Shown piece after piece: positions 14,401-28,300 of a stretch of 64,000 bases of DNA. The translations under genes and the position numbers were made by a program. Numbering within the stretch: position 1 is the stretch's first letter; each line of letters begins with the position of its first letter. The notes below the pieces were generated by a model. The model ran no database searches. It was not told where the DNA came from and worked only from the letters and a program-made list of their open reading frames with translations. This DNA is from Daphnia carinata (lineage: Eukaryota > Arthropoda > Branchiopoda > Diplostraca > Daphniidae). The stretch covers positions 7,561,367 through 7,625,366 of the forward strand of contig NC_081339.1 in NCBI RefSeq assembly GCF_022539665.2, written 5' to 3'.

Positions 14401-17400
14401 AATTCCCGGGAAAATTACACCGGGATCCATCGCACACACCCTAAACGTTTTCAAAAAGGGACGAATGGCGTTTTTGTTTTTTCTATTCCCCGTCGTGAGG
14501 ATATGTTTTTTGTTATCTCTTTAAACATTATGTAGATACATGGGCAATAGATTTATGACGCCACCAATATGAATTGCAAATTCAATCAACTCGGCTTTCC
14601 CCCTTGAAAACAAAACTGCTTGACTCTTCTTTCGCTCCCGCAATCCCCCACGAAAGTCGATGACTCACCACTTACCGTCTGTATATATTTTTGCCTTCAA
14701 TCCGATTACATTTTTTTACGTAAGACCAATTTTTAAAAAAGGGGGCCGAGTGAGAACCAGCACTGCCGAAGCTTAAGCCCCACTTACAGCTGATGGAGTC
14801 AATCGCTCTCTCTCTCTCGTATGTCTTCAACAACGTTCAACCATAAACTTTAATGTATTTAAAATGTGATCACCTACTTCCTCTTCTTCTTCCTGTGAAG
14901 TTTCTAGTCCCGTTCAGTTTGAATGTCAAAACGGGGGACTAATAAATAAATGAAGAGAGAAAAATGAAATTCAGGAGACGTTGGTTGGTGATTGCAGCAT
15001 GTGGCTTCGGCCCTGCGTGCAGCTGAGTGGACGGGTAATCTTATTGTCAGTGCTTCTCGGTAGTTGGGTCACGCGTGATCGGTGGGAAGAAAAAAAAGCG
15101 AACAGCTCTTGATTCGTTTATTCCAGCCGCTGGACTGGAAAATATCTAACCTGCAGAAAATTCACGCGTCGCAATTTGGGGACCCAAACCGAATAGAGAA
15201 ACCGAAGAAAACAGTTGAGAATTAGCGGGTCTATTGTTCGCACATGCGTCCCCACCTATAGGAGAGGAGCTCTTAGCTATTCCATCAACGAGCGTCAACA
15301 CGCACGGTGCCCACCACTGACACATAAAACTAATAAATAAAAATGATCTTTAAGCTTTTCTTATGTAAACTAACATCGCCCTATGGTAGTCATGAATTTT
15401 CTCTCTCTGTTTACACAATAAATATCTAGCCAAAGTAAATAGACTAAAGGTAAACCCTTTGCGAGTATAAAAGCGACGGAAACATAGGCGACATGTGGAG
15501 AAAGATCGAAAGTAAACAACAGTCGACGTTGCTTGTCAATAGAGACAGCAACTGTACACGCGTATCCGTTAGGTTCTTCTTACATCCAATCACACCGTTC
15601 TGTTTTCTTATCAAGCTGCAGCGCACGGTGCGGATGTAATGGAAGACAAACAAGTAAAAGACATAAGGGCATTATTGTGTGAAGTCTTTGACGAAAAGAA
15701 AATAACAGATTCGGGTTGTTTCATTTACTTGATGTTGTTAGAGATTTCAGTTGCATGTGCGCGCGTGCCAATTACATCGAGGGCAAGGATTAAAAGAAAT
15801 TAAGCACTGCTTATAGACTCACCGTCTGTCTACATATTGTATGTTTTTATTTACTCACGTTTAAAATAACTTGGAAATCGGGAAAATAATTCGTTCACGG
15901 AATATGGGGCAAAAATGTAACTATAGATATTTGAAATCGTGAACGGGCCAACGCCCTTGGGTTTGTTTTGTCAGAACAATGGAGATCTTCCATCTTCTAT
16001 TTGGTGGTTTTTGCTTTTCTTTTCAAAAGGGGAAAAATATAAAAAAAGGACCAGAAGATGTAGGGATTCTAAGTAGAAATTATTGAACAATAAATGGGTC
16101 GGGAGTGATGAACGATCGTCCTCATCAGGTGGTCTCTGCGTGTGAAAGCAGACAACTCAGGGGCAGGCAAAAATAACAAACGAAAAGAGAAAAAAAGGAA
16201 CGAAGAACAACAAAAAAAAAAAAAAATGAGTGATGGACTATTGTTATTATATGTATCAGCGGTTAGCCATCAGCACCAACAATTTCTCTGACGATTTTCA
16301 GATCGCCGGCACCATCAATCGATTAACTACAGCACACAGAAACTGCTGAAACGGCCATTTTTTCGGTATTTTATTTCGAAATCTATTTGAATATAAATTG
16401 ATCGGCAGTCGTTAAAAGAAACGTTTCTTTTTCCCTTTTCGTGAACGAGGTGGTGTGGGCAATGCCTGTTTGTCTGTGAATCTGTTATTTGTTTTGCATA
16501 ATAGCCTGCAGGATGTTTAGTTTTCTTTTTGTCTTTAGAGATACGTTTTTCTTTTCCTCTCCTCGTTTTTATGTTCTCCATTTTTACGAAAGCTCATGCC
16601 AAGAAATTCAAAGGATATTGATCCGCAGGAAGCCCACACCTCAAACTCAACGTTTTTCAAGGAATAGAAAATCGAAATTGTTTGTGGAGAGAACGTTACC
16701 TTTTCCCCATTTTTTTTTTTCATCCATTTTTTCGTGTTATTCACAAACGCACAGCATTGAAAATCATCTGATTTTTTTCTCCCCCCACCAACTCATCCGT
16801 GAAATGTGTACGATTACCTCCTGTGGCGTAACAACACATCAGTAGTGTCTGCAACGGACTCACACACATCTGTTCGACATACTGATGAATAAATCAAATT
16901 TCTTCGTTCCAAAAAAAGATATGGGAAAAGGATTGGGTGTCTCGCCAGAAGTGAGGGAGGCTTCGATCTACATGTAACAGACATAAAGGCATACCTTCTT
17001 TCCTCCCCACCCATTCTTTTCATATAGAACGTGAGCCAATCAAATACAAAAATTCCACCCCATTCTTTTTTGTTCCTCCTGCTGATCAAGGCACTTTGAT
17101 CATCGTGATTATCACACATTCCTTTTTTTTCAATCTTTCTTGTCGAATGAATAGGAAATGAGATCATGTAGAGGGTCGTTGTGCTTTGATTGGCGTTACC
17201 AACTACACGGACCGCAATTCCCCTTCAATGTGATTTCATTAAACAGGGACAACATTCTCTACGTCCAGTTTACGTTAGTAGAGTAGCACACAAGAGGGAT
17301 CGATTTCTTTTACCCAATACATTAACGAGCTGGACTGTCATTCTTTATCTCATCATCATGTAAATTCAATTGTAACATTACGTTACATTACGAATGCAGA

Positions 17401-19444
17401 AGAGGGGTGCGTATATATTTAGGGTGGAGTTTGAAAGGGAACGGGAGCCTTCAAAGACAACCCAAGGTGTCGAAATCCTACGAGGAAAAAGGGTCCACCC
17501 GTCACTGCGCACCCCCTACCGACCTCTGAATAATAAGAATAAAATAATAAAGAAAAAAGAAAAACATGAGAAAAAAAGAAAGGGTTACGGGCCTCTATGT
17601 TATTCGTGTATAAACAATGGGTGGATCCCCGTTAACGCCCTAAAAAAGACACGTGGCAGCAGAGAGGGTTATGTCGTTTCTCTTTTTCGAGGGGCAGAAG
17701 CAATGACCGGGACGTGAAAAGACGGTGTGATAACCGATCTGTGTGGACATGTAAAAGAAGAACTATACACAGACACGCGTGAGTCTGAGTAATCGAATTT
17801 CGATCGACAAGTTCGATGCACCGTGTTGAAGGGTTAGTGTAACACAAGGCCGATTACAAACGACTCGTTCAAGCTGGAACATCTTCGTCGTGGACTCGGT
17901 GTGCAACTTCCCGAAGCATTGAATAACAAGATGTGGATGGCATTTGCGGGATTGAAGAGGATCGGACAACTGCATTATATTCTAAAGGTTAGTAGAATTG
18001 AGGGACGTGGAGATTGCGATCGGGGATTGATTCGATTGCGGTTATCTTTTGTACAAATGTAACACAATCACTTGTATTGATGTTGACAAGTTGAATTTCG
18101 TGATTTCCAGGATAGACAGTGAGATATCACCCAGTTGTTAGGTAAGAGACAAAAATGGGGGTCTGACACGAATAGATGGATTTAAAAAAAAAGGGGGGAA
18201 GAGCTTGATAAATCAGGCAAAGAGGAAGAAGAATAAGAAAGAGGCGTGTGTAAAGGATCAAACGACAGACAAAGCCAGGAGCTATGGAGTGAGGCGGGGA
18301 CGACGCTTTCTTTGTAATTAGATTGTAATTTGACGCTACATCCGTCACGCGGATCTGTATCTAATACTCGAGGATTATTTCACACTCTACAGCCCTAGAT
18401 GGAAAGAGTAGCCAATCTTGGAGGCTTTAATTTATTTGAATGTATTCGTCTTTCTTTTGTAAGCCATTGGTGTTGCGGATTGTTTGTGGTGTCGTGAAAA
18501 TCATCGATTCAAACTCGGAACAACGCCCTTGAAAAGAACTAAGAAATAAAAGAGAGAAACAAAAGATACAGTCGACAGCCAAAGAAAATAGCAATAAAGA
18601 AAAGGTGAGAAATGAAAAAGACCAAAACAGGAACCCAGTAAAAAAATGGGATAAGCTTTTCCTTTAAAAAATGCATCGTCCTTTCTGCGCTCATATGCAT
18701 TCATAATTTAGCTTCCTTTTTTTCTTCTTCAATTCATTGTCTCGGCTCATTCTTAGTATCACTTTTATTATTATTACAAAACAGAGAGCTGGAGGAAAAT
18801 TGCTTCCAGGACGAAACGATGGTTGTGTGGAGCTTCGTATTGTAAACACGACGGGGATTCCGGGGGGGTTAGAATACAAACTTTTAAAACAAAAAGAAAA
18901 AGGACCAAGACAAAAGAAGGGAATATTTCTTGAATGCTTTTTTTTTTTTAAATATTTAAACTTGAAATCGTCACTTAAAAACTTCGGGATTCTAGCAGTC
19001 AGCTCCCAGTGCTATTAAATCGATGCCTCGTTAGTCTGCGAGACCGAAAGGTTTCGTAAGAAACGGGTAGGAAAAGGACTTTTTTTTGGTTAGTGCCAAG
19101 GATCCGGAGAGATCAATAATTCAAACGCGGGACTCTCTCACCGTACATCACATTGGCTATGCCCTTCTGGATATTATTTACGACCCTAGGCAGAGACAAC
19201 AGAGTGTGTAAACGAACGCGACGAACACACGATGAGGCTATTTTACACACTCTTGTATGCAAAAGGCCGTTGTCACTGGCTGCTTTTTGCCGATAGGAAG
19301 CAAAGTTTTTCTAGTTTTTTTTTAATATGAATGGATGGATGAAAAAAACAAACAGGAGGAAAAGTTCCAACGGCTTTTATCGCCGACTCTACAGCCCTGA
19401 CAGTATTTCGTTCAGTCTTTGCGCTCACGCTCTTCTACGTTGTT

Positions 19445-19640
19445 AGCAGCGGAGAAAATGGAAATGGAAACAAATAAATTATCAAGTGAAAAAGGGGAGA
19501 AAAAAAAGAGCGAGGAGGAAAAATAAAAAAGAAGACGGAACGAAATGGAAAATACGATGAAAAACGATGTGAAATCACGGAGAAGGAAAAAAAAACATGA
19601 GAAAATAAAAAAATGAAATCAAAAGCAAAAAAACAATGTG
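19445..19640 (+). repeat. Purine-rich tract with strong strand asymmetry
   Basis: About 195 bases are almost entirely A and G on the plus strand, with very few pyrimidines. Similar but shorter purine-rich blocks occur near 18200-18260 and 18530-18650. Long homopurine tracts can form triplexes and are common in introns. No coding role is suggested. Confidence 0.6.
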
Positions 19641-21216
19641 GAAGATGATGACTAAACTGAATGAATTCGAGGTGATCTTTGATCTTTCCCGTGTTTCTTG
19701 TGATTATCGTATTTGTCGTCGGTTCTCTTGTCGGTCCCGACAACGTCCGACACCATTTTTTTCCCCTTTGTTTTGGGGAGTTTCTAACGGCAATTGTTGC
19801 GCTCGGTTTCATCTTTTTTATTTTTGGCCACAGGTAGATTTCCAATGGTACGGCCCAATCATCGCTCACGGCAGGGCGTCTTTGTCTGTTTTTAATCCAT
19901 ACATTTTCTCTCGTATCAAAGTCCCTTGTTTCGTTTTCATCTTGCCTTTGTCCTTATCTTCCTCACTTTCTCTTTTCATTTCTTGCTACTCGTATCATTT
20001 TAGTGACCTAAAGGCGGAACTTTTGCGCAAACGTCGAGGAAAGAGAGCCCTGCCCCTGTGAATCGTTAAAACGAGAGGTCTATACGAGTCTCTACTAGAT
20101 AAGAATGAAAAAAAAATTAATTGGGAATGATAGTCTCGTTATTTTTTCATCGGTTGAGTAACTCATACGATCGATTAAGAAATATATGTGCGCATTGCGT
20201 GAACGAGAAAACTGCCAACAATTCGAAAAAAAAAAAGAACGTGACTTTCCTTTTTTTCGCCTGTATTTTAGGTTAATTTGTAAAGAGTGGTCGGGACTAT
20301 TGTCTGGCAGCTGTCTGGGCGATGTTCGTAATTGGGTGAACGTAGTAGAAAGGAGTGCTGATAGCTTTGGGAGGAGGACAAAAGAAATCCATATCCACAT
20401 CAAGCAAAATGGTACTTTGGAAAAAAAAAAGCCAAGACAGTTGAGGTCAATCACGTAATAATATGAAGCAAAGAGAAAGAGGATTGGCCACACGTTGGTA
20501 CGTTAGCCAAGTAAACAAGTCACGCCCGGATATAAAAATAGAAAGAACAAGTCAAAGAAAACATTTCAAAAGAAACGAACGATAGTTATCAACAGGCACG
20601 CGTGTTGTTTATTCGTGTTGCCATGTCTCTTGACTCTCCTTCCGTGGCTTGATGCCTTTAAGATTTCTTAGACTCGGAGATTCTTTTAACATTTGTTTTT
20701 CTGAGGGGACATTAGCAGCCGAAAAGAATAAAGGAAAAGGGAAAAGTAATCAAAAGACGTTCGTTAACTTCCTTATTTGCCACACTGGTGTTTGGGTCTT
20801 GACTATTAAAATCCCTATAGATATGCTATAGTTTAATAGTTCAATAGGTTTTAATGTCATCTGCATTTTTATGATGATTGAAATTTCTCTTCCTTTGATG
20901 CAAAAAATACTAGCAAATGCTACCCAGGTTGCGCATAAATCAAAGAGCCGAAATGGAGGTCCCGAGCCATTACATCACACATAAAGAAAACTCTTTTTAT
21001 TTTTGTTGGCTTATGTGTGCTCCGTCTGTTTTGTGTTGTTTATTCTAAAGCCCAATCTTATTACGCATTTGCGACAGCAGTCTGTTGGCTATTAGTCAAC
21101 GTAACTGACTTTTCTCTCTGATAAAAATATAAGCGAATTTTTGTGTTAAGGGAACATGTTATATATACCACCCTTGCTTATACAATGCGGCCAAAGAGGG
21201 GAAGACCCTTTCTTTA

Positions 21217-21231
21217 GGGGGGGGGGGGGGG
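21217..21231 (+). repeat. Poly-G tract, 15 bases
   Basis: This is an uninterrupted run of 15 G. It is the longer of the two G runs in the gene-poor part of the window and a likely slippage or assembly-error site. Confidence 0.9.
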
Positions 21232-23091
21232 CTGTGAGAAATGACGAAAGCGAGAAAAGTATCAGCTATATAAGTGGCTTGGGTTCCATATGAGCAGTTG
21301 AGGAGGGGGATGAGATTTCCCCGTGGATCCTAACAGCGGCCAATATTACTCTCATGTATATAAGGTTTCCGTGGTGGTCGTAACTGAATTACTTCCCCAA
21401 CTTTCCATCGATCTATAGTTCGTCTCTATAACCTATCCCCGGTTCTTATACAATGCTGCTTGTGCATATAGAGAAGGCCTTCGGCCGATGAAAGCAGTAG
21501 TCATGCGAGGCTTGAGAGATGGGGAAATATCGGGCATTGAAGGATCGAACCCGCCCCACCTTGTTTTTGTGTTACGATCCATTCTGAAGGGAATTGCCAT
21601 AAGGACCCTACTCCCTCCTCGCTGTGTACGGACAGACACACAGTCTGTTCGTATTATTTCTCGTAACATGCAGACACACCAGAGGGGTTGCCCAATACAA
21701 AGAAGATATGCATCTTCAGCACTGTGAACGCCGACGCCATTGGGGAGAGAAACTATTGTCGGTGTCTATATGCCGCCTCTCGTGCACTGCCCTCATCATG
21801 AAAGATGAATGAACGTTAACCGATCTCTATCCCCACGTGCATTACGGGCTCACAAGCAGCACGGGACATCGGAGGGTTGGTTTTTTATCGAAAAATCACG
21901 AGCATTGGCTGATATCTAGAAACACGCTAGCACAGTAAACGGTGTGTATGCCAGGAAATGAACTCACTTCCGAATCACGTTCCATAGACTTTGATGAAGA
22001 TTTATATATTTTTGTTTGTTTGTGTGTCATCCTATGGCTAAAACTGGGTCTCACATGCCACTGTATGCCAAGCGTTCGATACAGCAGCCATAGAATTTGA
22101 TGGACGTGTAGATGTAATAGCCAGGCTGGGTCGGAAATGACCTACCATAAGTTTAATCTGGCCATCATCGTACGACGATATAGCGAGAGACTCTCTTGGT
22201 AATGGTTTATATCGATAAATCCCCTTCCACCCAATGTCATAATGCGTTCCTTCGGAATCCAATTAAAGTACTGTAGGTCTCCCTTTTCGAAAAAAGAAAT
22301 CGAATGGATTTACAAATGTAAATCTCTCTGTTGGAAAAAGAATAACGTGGTGGGAGGAAACCCGTAATCTCCCTAGGTTTGAATCCTTATATGCAACGGA
22401 CGGGGTCAATCTGTTCCAGAAATATAATATCATGTTCAGGAAAAGATGAATGTAACACGGGACACCTTCAAGCGAACTTTAACGGAATTACGTTTCACGC
22501 TGGCTGCAGTGCTATGTCGCCCACACGGAGTTGAAAGGTCTTGCACCCATCCGATATGGAATTCCCGCAAATTGATCCCCCAATGTTGCGTAATACATAT
22601 TTTTCAATAGCAATGCGCATAACATCCACCTGGTTTTGCTTCCGTGATGATTGTCTGCGTTTAACGGTTTGCGGAAGCGCAAGGGATGATGCGTAGGAAG
22701 TAAAAGCAAAGATTCAACACATCATTTTCAATGCAAGATGGTCTTGTTAAAAACTCGAAGTGTGCAGAAGAAAAGAAACAAACGTGCTTAGGGAGGCAGT
22801 CGGTGTGTCTCTACAACAATCCTAAAAAAAAAAGAAAACGCAAAAGAAGTTACTGGAATAAAAGGCTTCGCATCAGATGGAACAAGCTTCAGCCTCGCAA
22901 ACAGTTATACTGATGCCACAAGAAGCCTTCTTGTTCTATTTCTCTTATGTTTCCGACTGTTGTTCCATATGCGATATTAGCGCGGCATAGTTGATTCTCT
23001 TCTGTTTTCCTGATACAGGATTGCTCCTAATCGTATTTCCATTTTTTTGTTTCTCTCTAAATTTTGCATTTTTGTTTTTATTTATTTTCAG

Positions 23092-23584
23092 TTCGGGTGA
23101 GCCTGGGGTCTTACTGTTTCCCTATCGACTTACATAAGACATCCGTGTGTTTCGATCTGCAGCCTGCGTGTCGTTGCCAATGGAATCAATCGGCCTTGCC
23201 AGGTGATGCCATCCATCAGTGCGCTGATATGAAGCACCAGGAAGAGATATGGCGTGTTCGAAATGGGCGGTAAGGATGCATTATGCGGTCAGTTAATAGA
23301 GTTTCTGTCAAATGTGCGGCGAGGCGGCACCGAAACGCGCGGTCCGTGAAGTTGTGCCTCTGCTAGTTAAAGACGAGGATTTTTTCTTTTCTTCTTCTCA
23401 TTTGTGTGTTTTCTTTTTTGATGTTCGATGTGGTCATTGTTGATCGTCACGCTTCGATGTCAGGTTGATGGATCCAAAACTTGCAAGAGGTCAATCACAG
23501 ACGCGGATACGTTATACACGAATATTCACTTTTCCTTTTTAGGTGCCGTCAAACTTACAAGCGCATAAATTCATTAAATTATTA
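23092..23584 (+). CDS. Candidate exons of an unknown Cys-rich protein
   Basis: Two exons can be proposed, 23092-23269 and 23544-23584. The first follows a strong acceptor (TTTATTTTCAG) and ends at a good donor (GTAAGG). Only one of its three frames is open, encoding a Cys-containing stretch with motifs such as CFDLQPACRCQW and HQCADMKHQEE. The second follows a pyrimidine-rich acceptor ending TTTTTAG and runs a short way to a TAA. Phases match at both joins, and also match the candidate exon ending at 1586. I do not recognise the product. The chain could be chance, since three phase matches are not a strong filter over 20 kb. Confidence 0.25.
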
Positions 23585-25202
23585 ATAAGAAACTAAGTAA
23601 TAATTAAAAGCTAGTAGGCAACAATTTTGCCTTTCTTTTCAATGGAAACGTTACGCACACTGTGAAATGTGATCCTACTTCAGCACTCGAACGAACCTTT
23701 CAGTTTTTACGTTAACATTTTCCTGGAAGTTAAAGGGTAGCTCTGTACGCTTGCCACTATGAGAGCCTTGTCATCTATTGCTTTTGCACGGCATCTGTCA
23801 AAAGCCTTGGCGATAAACTGACGCTGATGAGAGTTAGTTTGAAAGCGCTGTCGGAATGGATGAGCGGAAGAAGGTCGAAGCAGCAGTCGGATGTCGAGTC
23901 TCATTAGAATGCCAACACGCACGGACTATTTTACACTGCTGCCTTTTGTTTAAGGTTTGTACATTAAAGGGTGTGTCTAGGCTTTACTACAGAACTGCCA
24001 TGAGTAATAATGTATGGTGTGCTTGCACAGAGAACGACAGTGCGCGTACGGTAAGGCTTGTGAGTTGGGAAAATGTCACAATGGAGATTGACGATTAAAA
24101 TTTGCATGCTAACCACGAAGCCCTAGTCATACGGATCTGACTTTCATTTGCTATTTTATTTTTTTAAATGAAGAATTACACGTTTACACGGAGTTAAAAT
24201 CGTCACGCGTTCGTGATGGATTCGCATTTTACGTCATCGATGTCGTAGCAATGGAAAATAGGCTTGGTAGTGAGCAAAAACGGTGTTTTTTTTGCAAGAG
24301 AAAGCTTTTACATAAGCATATGTATTCTTTTCACGTTGTATCCAAATTTGGTATGCATTTCGTTAAATCTATTGCTACGAAAGGTTACCGTTGCATGAAG
24401 GTAAAAACTGTACTGCAACGACATCTTTCGTAGCAACAGTAAAATATCTGTGTTTTTACAACGATAGTCTTTAGGTTCTCTCTCTTAGTGGCGGCAAGTT
24501 CAAACATACCTTATGGAACAGCATATTTCGTGAGGCGTACACAAGGACGTACTGCCTGATTCTAGGACTCTGCCTGATTTTAGGCTGATGGGGGAACAAG
24601 AATGACAAAATTTCATCCGCTTTCCGACTTGTAATTTTTTTCATACCGTGTTACCTTCTGGCAAGTAGAGCTGGAGCAAGACTGATTGATTTATTATTTT
24701 ATGTAGTACTGATACAAAATGTGATATAATGCTACGTCCATCAACGGTACTTTATAGAAATACATATTTTTTGTGTGCAGATTTTAAGAAAATTTCACGC
24801 TTTTTCATATTTCACAATTAGATATGGGAAAAGTAAATAAACATAAAAATTTGGGTAGCAAATTTGTGCGCCACCAAATTACACCGCTAGCGGGATACAC
24901 AACTATAATCCCATATATTTCAAAAACGGCTCATTATCCAGGAAAAACAATCACATTATTGAAATCGGCGTTCAATTTCGATTATAGAGTGTGGTTTACA
25001 TTGAATTCCAAGGGATATTGATTTTTGTGGATTAGTGAGAAGGCCATAGCCTTCTCACTTTTTCATTTCTCGCTAAAATTTAAATATCCTTAGAAATACA
25101 ATATTTCGATTGAAAAGCAAACGAGAATCACGAAATCGAGTTTATTTTTACGTAAAACTTGTGGCTTGAAAAATAAATGAAAAAAACGGATTAACTTAGT
25201 TG
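23585..25202. other. Gene-free stretch before the satellite element
   Basis: I see no supportable gene. A diverged fragment of the satellite unit, with the GGCCATAGCCTTCTCAC motif, lies near 25044-25075, outside the left inverted arm. The element or its ancestral array therefore probably extends somewhat to the left. Confidence 0.4.
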
Positions 25203-25370
25203 TGCGCTAGTACGTTCCGGCGCTGATGTTCTACGTCCCATTTATTAGGATTATTTCAAAAACAGTTGACTTGAGGTAAAAACGAATCATTTTTTCTGAA
25301 TCAGCATTAATTTCTAAGTATATCTTGTGACTTTCAACGTATTCCAAGAGCTTTCGATTTTTGGCTGATT
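25203..25370 (+). repeat. Left inverted arm of the satellite element
   Basis: This is about 168 bp matching the reverse complement of 29782-29950, with scattered substitutions and small indels that I judge by eye to leave well over 80% identity. The outer edge begins TGCGCTAGTACGTTC. Confidence 0.8.
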
Positions 25371-28300
25371 CTAGGCTATAGTCTTCCCACTTTTTTTATT
25401 TTTGGCTAAATTTTAAACATCGCTTAAAATCCATGATTTCGATTCAGAATTGAATGCTTATCAAGGAAATCATATTTGTCTTTCAATTGTCCTTATGATT
25501 TTTAAATTAAACGTAAAAAGGCTAAATATTTTTTCTGCAAAAATCTGCACTCATCACAATTGATTGAATATCACACTGTACTCAAAATTGAATGCTTATT
25601 TCGCTAAAATCGTTATTTTCTTTCATTAAGTCAACCATTTTGGAAATACACCAAAATATTTCTACTACATTGCGCATACATGCCTTCTCACTTTTTCAAA
25701 TTTCGTGAAATTCCAGATTTAATTAAATTAGATTACATCGATTCAAAATTCATCGCTGATTACGAATATCATGTTAATTTTGACATTAGCCTTATAGTTT
25801 TTGAATTAATCGTAAAAAACTAACATCAGCCAAAATTAAAAAAGTAGGAAGGCTATAGCCTTCTCACTTTTTCAAGTATCGTCAAATTCCAGATTTAATT
25901 AAAATTAGGTTACATCGATTCAGAATTCATCGCTGATTACGAATATCATGTTTTTTTTACATTGGCCTTCTAGTTATTGAATTATTCGTAAAAAACTAGC
26001 ATCGGCCAAAATTGAAAAAGTTGGAAGGCAATAGCCTTCTCACTTTTTTCAATTTCGTCAAATTCCAGATTTAATTAAAAATAAGATTATATCGTTTCAG
26101 AATTCATCTTTGATTACGAATATCATATTGATTTTGACATTGGCCTTATAGTTTTTGAGTTATTCGTAAAAAACTAACATCGGCCAAAATTGAAAAAGTA
26201 GGAAGGCTATATAGCCTTCTCACTTTTTCCAATTTCGTCAAATTCCAGATTTAATTAAAATTAGATTATATCGATTCAGAATTTATCGCTGATTACGAAT
26301 ATCATATTGATTTTGACATTGTCCTTATAGTTTTTGAGTTATTCGTAAAAAACTAACATCGGCCAAAATTGAAAAAGTAGGAAGGCTATAGCCTTCTCAC
26401 TTTTTCCAATTTCGTCAAATTCCAGATTTAATTAAAATTAGATTATATCGATTCAAAATTCATCGCTGATTACGAATATCATGTTTTTTTTTACATTGGC
26501 CTTATAGTTTTTGAATTATTCGTAAAAAACTAGCATCGGTCAAAATTGAAAAAGTAGGAAGGCTATAGCCTTCTCACTTTTTCCAATTTCGTCAAATTCC
26601 AGATTTAATTAAAAATAAGGTTATATCGTTTCAGAATTCATCGCTGATTACGAATATCATATTGATTTTGATATTGGCCTTATAGTTTTTGAGTTATTCG
26701 TTCGTCACTTTTTCCAATTTCGTCAAATTCCAGATTTAATTAAAATTAGGTTATATCGATTCAGAATTTATCGCTGATTACGAATATTATATTGATTTTG
26801 ACATTGTCCTTATAGTTTTTGAGTTATTCGTAAAAAACTAACATCGGCCAAAATTGAAAAAGTAGGAAGGCTATAGCCTTCTCACTTTTTCCATTTCGTC
26901 AAATTGCAGATTTAATTAAAATTAGGTTATATCGATTCAAAATTTATCGCTGATTACGAATATCATATTTATTTTGGCATTGGCCTTATTGTTTTTGAAA
27001 TAATCGTAGGAAACTAACATTGGCCAAAATTGAAAAAGTAGGAAGGCTATAGCCTTCTCACTTTTTCCAATTTCGTCAAATTCCAGATTTAATTAAAATT
27101 AGGTTATATCGATTCAGAATTTATCGCTGATTACGAATATCATATTGATTTTGACATTGTCCTTATAGTTTTTGAGTTATTCGTAAAAAACTAACATCGG
27201 CCAAAATTGAAAAAGTAGGAAGGCTATAGCCTTCTCACTTTTTCCAATTTCGTCAAATTCCAGATTTAATTAAAATTAGATTATATCGATTCAAAATTCA
27301 TCGCTGATTACGAATATCATGTTTTTTTTTACATTGGCCTTATAGTTTTTGAATTATTCGTAAAAAACTAGCATCGGTCAAAATTGAAAAAGTAGGAAGG
27401 CTATAGCCTTCTCACTTTTTCCAATTTCGTCAAATTCCAGATTTAATTAAAAATAAGGTTATATCGAATCAGAATTCATCGCTGATTACGAATATCATAT
27501 TGATTTTGATATTGGCCTTATAGTTTTTGAGTTTTTCGTAAAAAACTAACATCGGCCAAAATTGAAAAAGTAGGAAGGCTATAGCCTTCTCACTTTTTCC
27601 AATTTCGTCAAATTGCAGATTTAATTAAAATTAGGTTATATCGATTCAAAATTTATCGCTGATTACGAATATCATATTTATTTTGGCATTGGCCTTATTG
27701 TTTTTTGAAATTCGAAATAATCGTAGGAAACTAACATTGGCTGATTACGAATAAATTGAAAAAGTTTTTGAGTTATTCGAAGGCAAAATTGAAAAAGTAG
27801 GAAGGCTATAGCCTTCTCACTTTTTCCAATTTCGTCAAATTCCAGATTTAATTAAAATTAGGTTATATCGATTCAGAATTTATCGCTGATTACGAATATC
27901 ATATTGATTTTGACATTGTCCTTATAGTTTTTGAGTTATTCGTAGGAAGGCTATAAAAAACTAACATCGGCCAAAATTGAAAAAGTAGGAAGGCTATAGC
28001 CTTCTCACTTTTTCCAATTTCGTCAAATTCCAGATTTAATTAAAATTAGATTATATCGATTCAAAATTCATCGCTGATTACGAATATCATGTTTTTTTTT
28101 ACATTGGCCTTATAGTTTTTGAATTATTCGTAAAAAACTAGCATCGGCCAAAATTGAAAAAGTAGGAAGGCTATAGCCTTCTCACTTTTTCCAATTTCGT
28201 CAAATTCCAGATTTAATTAAAAATGAGGTTATATCGTTTCAGAAATCATCGCTGATTACGAATATCATATTTATTTTGACATTGTCCTTATAGTTTCTGA

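Larger units (their letters stand above)
1587..23091. other. 21-kb stretch without recognised genes
   Basis: No exon chain, transposon protein or RNA gene could be supported on either strand. The sequence is rich in A and T homopolymers (for example near 9527 and 10099), purine-rich blocks, CA/CT/GTT microsatellites and TATATA steps. Open frames here are short and low-complexity. In an otherwise compact genome such a stretch is most simply a very large intron or the regulatory neighbourhood of a developmental gene. That reading is inference. Confidence 0.45.

Noticed and set aside
19435-20061. Overlapping long frames on both strands
   Set aside because: They arise from the purine-rich block, which lacks stop codons in some frames because of its composition.
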